Shown here: in pieces, positions 60,513 through 64,000 of the stretch
Position numbering within the stretch: the stretch's first letter is position 1
Layout of the letters: each line of letters starts with the position of its first letter
Source of the DNA: Mactromeris polynyma
Taxonomy: Eukaryota; Mollusca; Bivalvia; Venerida; Mactridae
DNA length: 64,000 bases
Assembly (NCBI GenBank): GCA_032209605.1
Contig: JASFXZ010000001.1
Span: 18,494,256-18,558,255 of the forward strand
Direction of reading: 5' to 3'
Program-made: the position numbers and the translations under genes
The notes under the pieces: model-generated
Seen by the model: the letters and a program-made list of their open reading frames with translations, nothing else
Databases searched by the model: none
What the model was told of the DNA's origin: nothing

Positions 60513-61199
60513 TTTGATTATGTACGTAGAATCCTTCACGATGTTATGCTCTCGAATGTTTTTATCTCATATGGTGACAGCTTTACCCACGCCTCTTATC
60601 GTTGTCGTCTACAGAAAGTCTCGAACATAGATTTCAATTTATCTCCAGTTTATCGCTTCTGTGTAGAATGTTTCGATATTCAGTTCTCAATAATGATATA
60701 ATTCCACTGCTTATATCTAATATATCAATCAACATTCGAATAAAGTATTGAATATCTACAGCGATCTAATATCTTACTCCTCCATTTTGAAGAGCATGAA
60801 GAGTCTGCAACTTATTTAAATATTTATTTTCCGAGGAATTAACATATTAGAATATGGTATTTGTACTCCGAACTCCGTCATTATTATTTAAGGACTTGTT
60901 TCAACTAAAGCCTTGTCTATTTAACGTTGTCAGCTGGATTCAGGGTCAACTCGGCCCACTTATCAACTCGGCCCACTTGCCAACTCGGCCAGGTTCAACT
61001 CGGCCCAATAATTGTGGCGTTATGTTAAACCTTTTAAGTATTAACTATTTTTGATACATTGATCATTACTCGTTAAGTTTAAACCAATTAATTGTTATTT
61101 AATACATACAGACACATATGACATAACCCAAGTACATGATTTCATATTTGTTTGGTTTGTTATAAACAATTCAATGTTCAGAAAAGTTTACATTTTTAG
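60513..61199. promoter_or_regulatory. Shared PEX3/RAD17 intergenic region (candidate bidirectional promoter)
   Basis: About 690 bp between the PEX3 start codon and the first RAD17 exon I can support. No TATA box stands out. Four copies of 'caactcggccca' occur at about 60946-61010 as a short tandem repeat. Confidence 0.5.
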
Positions 61200-63092
61200 A
61201 GCAAGAAGCAGACGAAACTGACAAGTTTGTGGATTGATGAGAATTCAGATGATTCAGACTGCATAATACTGGATCCCCTACCACCAACATGCAGTTCATC
61301 AAAAAAGTCTGATGTTTCCATTGTAAAAGTGACAAGTGCTAAAGTATGCTAAAAGTTATTGTTTACATCACAGGATGACAGTGATTTGAAAAAAGTTGAA
61401 TGATCTGTGTATAATAAAAGGGTCTGCAACCCCCCGTTAATATATTTTCATATTTCTGACTATGATATAAAAACCAAACGTATTGATCAAAGTCAGCTGC
61501 ACTAATAATCCCAAAACTTCATGAAGTCTGACCATGCAAGACCGTAAGAATAAATTGATTTGGTCAAAATGCCACCGTCGATGTGATTCTTGTACTGATG
61601 AATTTACATGCATCATGGATGTCTATAAGAACCGGGAGCCAGTAAAATTACCTGGTGACTTAAGCATCTTCAACCGACTACTTTTCTCGCATGATAACTA
61701 AGTTTAAATTAATGATTGGCAAACATCAAACTTGGGGAGGGAATGTGTATGTGTAATAATGAATTTGGATATAGCGTAATTTTGGATATTTGGTTGTAAT
61801 TCATTGGGTCCCAAAAGCCATATTTTAACACAAAAAATTCTCGGTTATTACATAATCCAATCCATTAATAAACTTATACAATGCATGTTCTATATCATTA
61901 CATACACCTCAAATTAGGTGTAAACAAGAAACAAGTCAATAGTAATGGATATATGTTATAACGAAATTTGTTACTTACAATAATAACAAAATTTCGTTGT
62001 ATGGATGTGGATGTAACAAAGTTTGGATATAACAAAGTAAATCTCCAGGTCCCCAGAAATTCATTATAACCATGTTCCACTGTATATATTTGGATTTGAT
62101 TGATTATTAGCCAATTAAACAGGGCCCATGTCTTAAAGGGGCAGAGTTACTACCCTTTTCACTGTATACAGTATATTCCCTATGGTCTAGATTAATTAGT
62201 AGGTACTAAGTTAACAACTTAGTACTATCAGTAACACAGAGATTAATTATGATATTCGACTTACATTGCTCAATGTTTAAATCACATGATTTTTTTTGTT
62301 ACTGAAATGTAGTAGGGTATATACCATTTGTGACTGTGGTGACCATCAAGAACTTGTCTCACCAAACACATTCCTTATTGTAAAATTTGTATTGATCAAA
62401 TTAATCTTGCTCAAGATCTGCTGTACTAACCATACCATGCTGTTTCAGAATTTGCTCTTAATCAAGCGATGAACTTGTATCCATTGTGTCTATTTTCTCA
62501 GAAAGCAAATCAGTGGGTGTCCTCTGCCTTTGATGGTTTTGATGATTTTGGCTCAGTGAAGGCATCTTCAAAAGATGCTTCAAATAAACAAACGTCTAAT
62601 ACTCCGAGAGAGAAGTCTTCTGCCATAAAACGGCCTTATCGCCTCATATCTAATGGAAGTGGTGGATTTCCGCTGAGGAAAACTGTTTCAAGAAGGGCAA
62701 ATGTTAAGGCAGATATAAGCCTTTGGTCTGACAAATATATGCCTGAAGCTCAGGTAAAGTCAAAATCTGTAGAAAATTGTTTCAGAATTAATAATGGCAG
62801 TGTTTTTGCAGTATGATGCATTGAAATTCCGTTTGTATGATGTCAATGAATAGTGATTGTCATTCATTTAATCAGCATTCTTGACTGGACTTGTAACAAA
62901 TACGTGGACCTGCTATTGAATAGAAATATTTCTTTGTTTTAAATCTTCAAACACTTCTCCCTTTGTCTGAGGTGTCAATGTTTTACAATTCTTGAAATTC
63001 ATTGTTTAATTTTGTAGGGAGATCTGGCTGTTCACAAGAAGAAGATTGGAGAGCTTGAACAATGGATAAGTGGACATTTAGACAGAAAGAAG
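61200..63092 (+). CDS. RAD17: RAD17 checkpoint clamp loader, 5' part (runs off the window)
   Basis: Loads the 9-1-1 clamp at damaged DNA. Exons: 61200-61343 (48 codons, putative), 62502-62753 (84 codons), 63018-63092 (25 codons), all phase 0. The second exon ends with 'SLWSDKYMPEAQ' and the third begins 'GDLAVHKKKIGELEQWI', matching the WxxKYxP...AVHKKK region just before the Walker A loop in RAD17. 'WVSSAFDGFDDFG' matches the N-terminal W..F.D motif. The Walker A exon is not within the remaining 900 bp. The first exon (SKKQTKLTSLWIDENSDDSD start) is flanked by a good acceptor and donor and has an acidic, PIP-box-like motif, but I cannot confirm it by family. The start codon is not certain: an ATG directly before a GT at 60854-60858 would join in phase. 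The donor of the third exon (AAG|gttctt) is weak. Confidence 0.85.
61760..62082. mobile_element. Possible Tigger-like remnant
   Basis: The right end reads, on the minus strand, CAGTGGAACATGGTTATAAT; the left part has 'tggttgtaattcattgggtc', an imperfect match in inverted orientation. In RAD17 intron 1. Confidence 0.45.
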
Positions 63093-63106
63093 GTTCTTAT
63101 ATTAGT

Positions 63107-63512
63107 TACAGTCTTCACGATAACCCACTTGCCTAAAGGCTTGGACAAGTAAAATTACCGTGCCAAGCAAAAATTCATTTAGTCTGCCCGAACGGGCAAG
63201 TCGTGTTCCGGTCTGACTAGCTTTTATCCATGCTGTCACAAAACTTGATGACGTAGTACTCAATACTTTGACTGGGTTTCATTTTTTGTCAATTTTGTTT
63301 CTGTAACAGCACTTTTTCATCAACTATCGTTACCAGTCTTCGTTTCTGATTTAACAAATCAATACAACCATCAAAACATTATGTTTCTTCGTTATTTTGA
63401 CGATGCTGTTAATTTTATCTGGGCAAGTAATAGTGAATTTGGGCAAGTGGAAATTGCATGCGGTCTGCCCGAATGGGCTAGTCCTTCAAAAAATTATTGT
63501 GAAGACTGCAGT
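63107..63512. mobile_element. Inverted-repeat element family K
   Basis: Ends acagtcttcacgataa and ttattgtgaagactgcagt are inverted. Inner 'tctgcccgaacgggcaagtc' and 'tctgcccgaatgggctagtc' are similar. It begins 15 bp after the RAD17 exon 3 donor. Confidence 0.8.
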
Positions 63513-64000
63513 TATACAATTATCATGGCTATGAACCGACATCAATGATGCATTAATGCATAAGTTTTACTTGCAGTGTGTGAGCTTCCTGTAACACGAG
63601 CTGTGATTTTTCACTATAGGTTAAACTTAAGCATGAGTGTTATCTAGTTCTAGTTTCTCTAGGTGAACAGTGCCGTAGAGTTTGTTCTGACAGACTTCTA
63701 TTTCACAAAAATACAGATTTGATAAAACGTGTAGTTCTCATTGCAGACTCGGGATCAAACATTTTAATATGTAGTCTGACCACGCTCATAAAAATTAAGT
63801 CCTGTTTTCCATTAGGAGTAAGTTAAGTGTTCTGAGGTGCGTTTTTTAGAGGTAGGGGAACTAAGCGAGGAAAGTTTGTCAATGTAGAAAAGCTAGCTGT
63901 CTTAAAAATGTTGAACGCTTCACTAGCCACAAAATAGCGTGCCAGACCAGATGACACTGTTCCGCATGGACGCCATTTTGTTTAGCAAAGCTAGCACTGT
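63513..64000. other. RAD17 intron sequence, nothing recognised
   Basis: No exon with a Walker A motif or other coding signal seen up to the window end. Confidence 0.4.

Overview
This window is nuclear DNA from an animal. It is AT-rich and has widely spaced genes with many short exons, GT-AG introns, AATAAA poly(A) signals and dense transposon-like and satellite-like repeats. The gene content (calcium-channel alpha2-delta, nicotinic-type receptor, PEX3, RAD17, Tctex1 dynein light chain) is metazoan. The repeat types (short palindromic elements, tRNA-derived SINE heads, TGACCTTGACC-containing repeats, an intronless Cys-loop receptor) resemble what I know of lophotrochozoans, most likely a bivalve mollusc. 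That taxonomic call is inference and no search was run.

Layout. 1-17000: no supportable gene, but many repeats: a 95-bp and a 31-bp minisatellite, an AT-rich simple repeat, three inverted-repeat (MITE-like) families, a 155-bp near-perfect palindrome and a 1.7-kb array of a 19-bp repeat. 17299-17862 (+): a Tctex1-type dynein light chain (DYNLT5/TCTEX1D1-like) with its coding region in one exon. 18300-23800: a 640-bp GAT-type repeat and foldback elements. 23974-47550 (-): a complete alpha2-delta calcium-channel subunit that I reconstructed as 22 coding exons. All splice phases agree and give 1188 aa with an intact VWA metal-binding motif. In its sixth intron, on the opposite strand, lies an intronless Cys-loop receptor subunit (38625-39875), separated from an in-frame signal-peptide-like leader by one stop codon. 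52181-60512 (-): complete PEX3, 13 exons, 372 aa, with the PEX19-binding tryptophan at residue 104. 61200 to the window end (+): the 5' part of RAD17, head to head with PEX3.

Most unusual points: (1) the 3' end of alpha2-delta coding exon 4 plus its splice donor is tandemly copied about seven times at 60-bp spacing, making an array of competing donors; (2) the nested antisense receptor has a stop codon exactly between leader and mature protein, and its first canonical poly(A) signal lies beyond host exon 6; (3) many introns of the alpha2-delta gene hold their own unrelated minisatellite, and two of the arrays repeat nuclear-receptor-like AGGTCA half-sites; (4) at least nine families of short palindromic elements are present, several in two or three copies. 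I found no bacterial-type system, CRISPR array or provirus.
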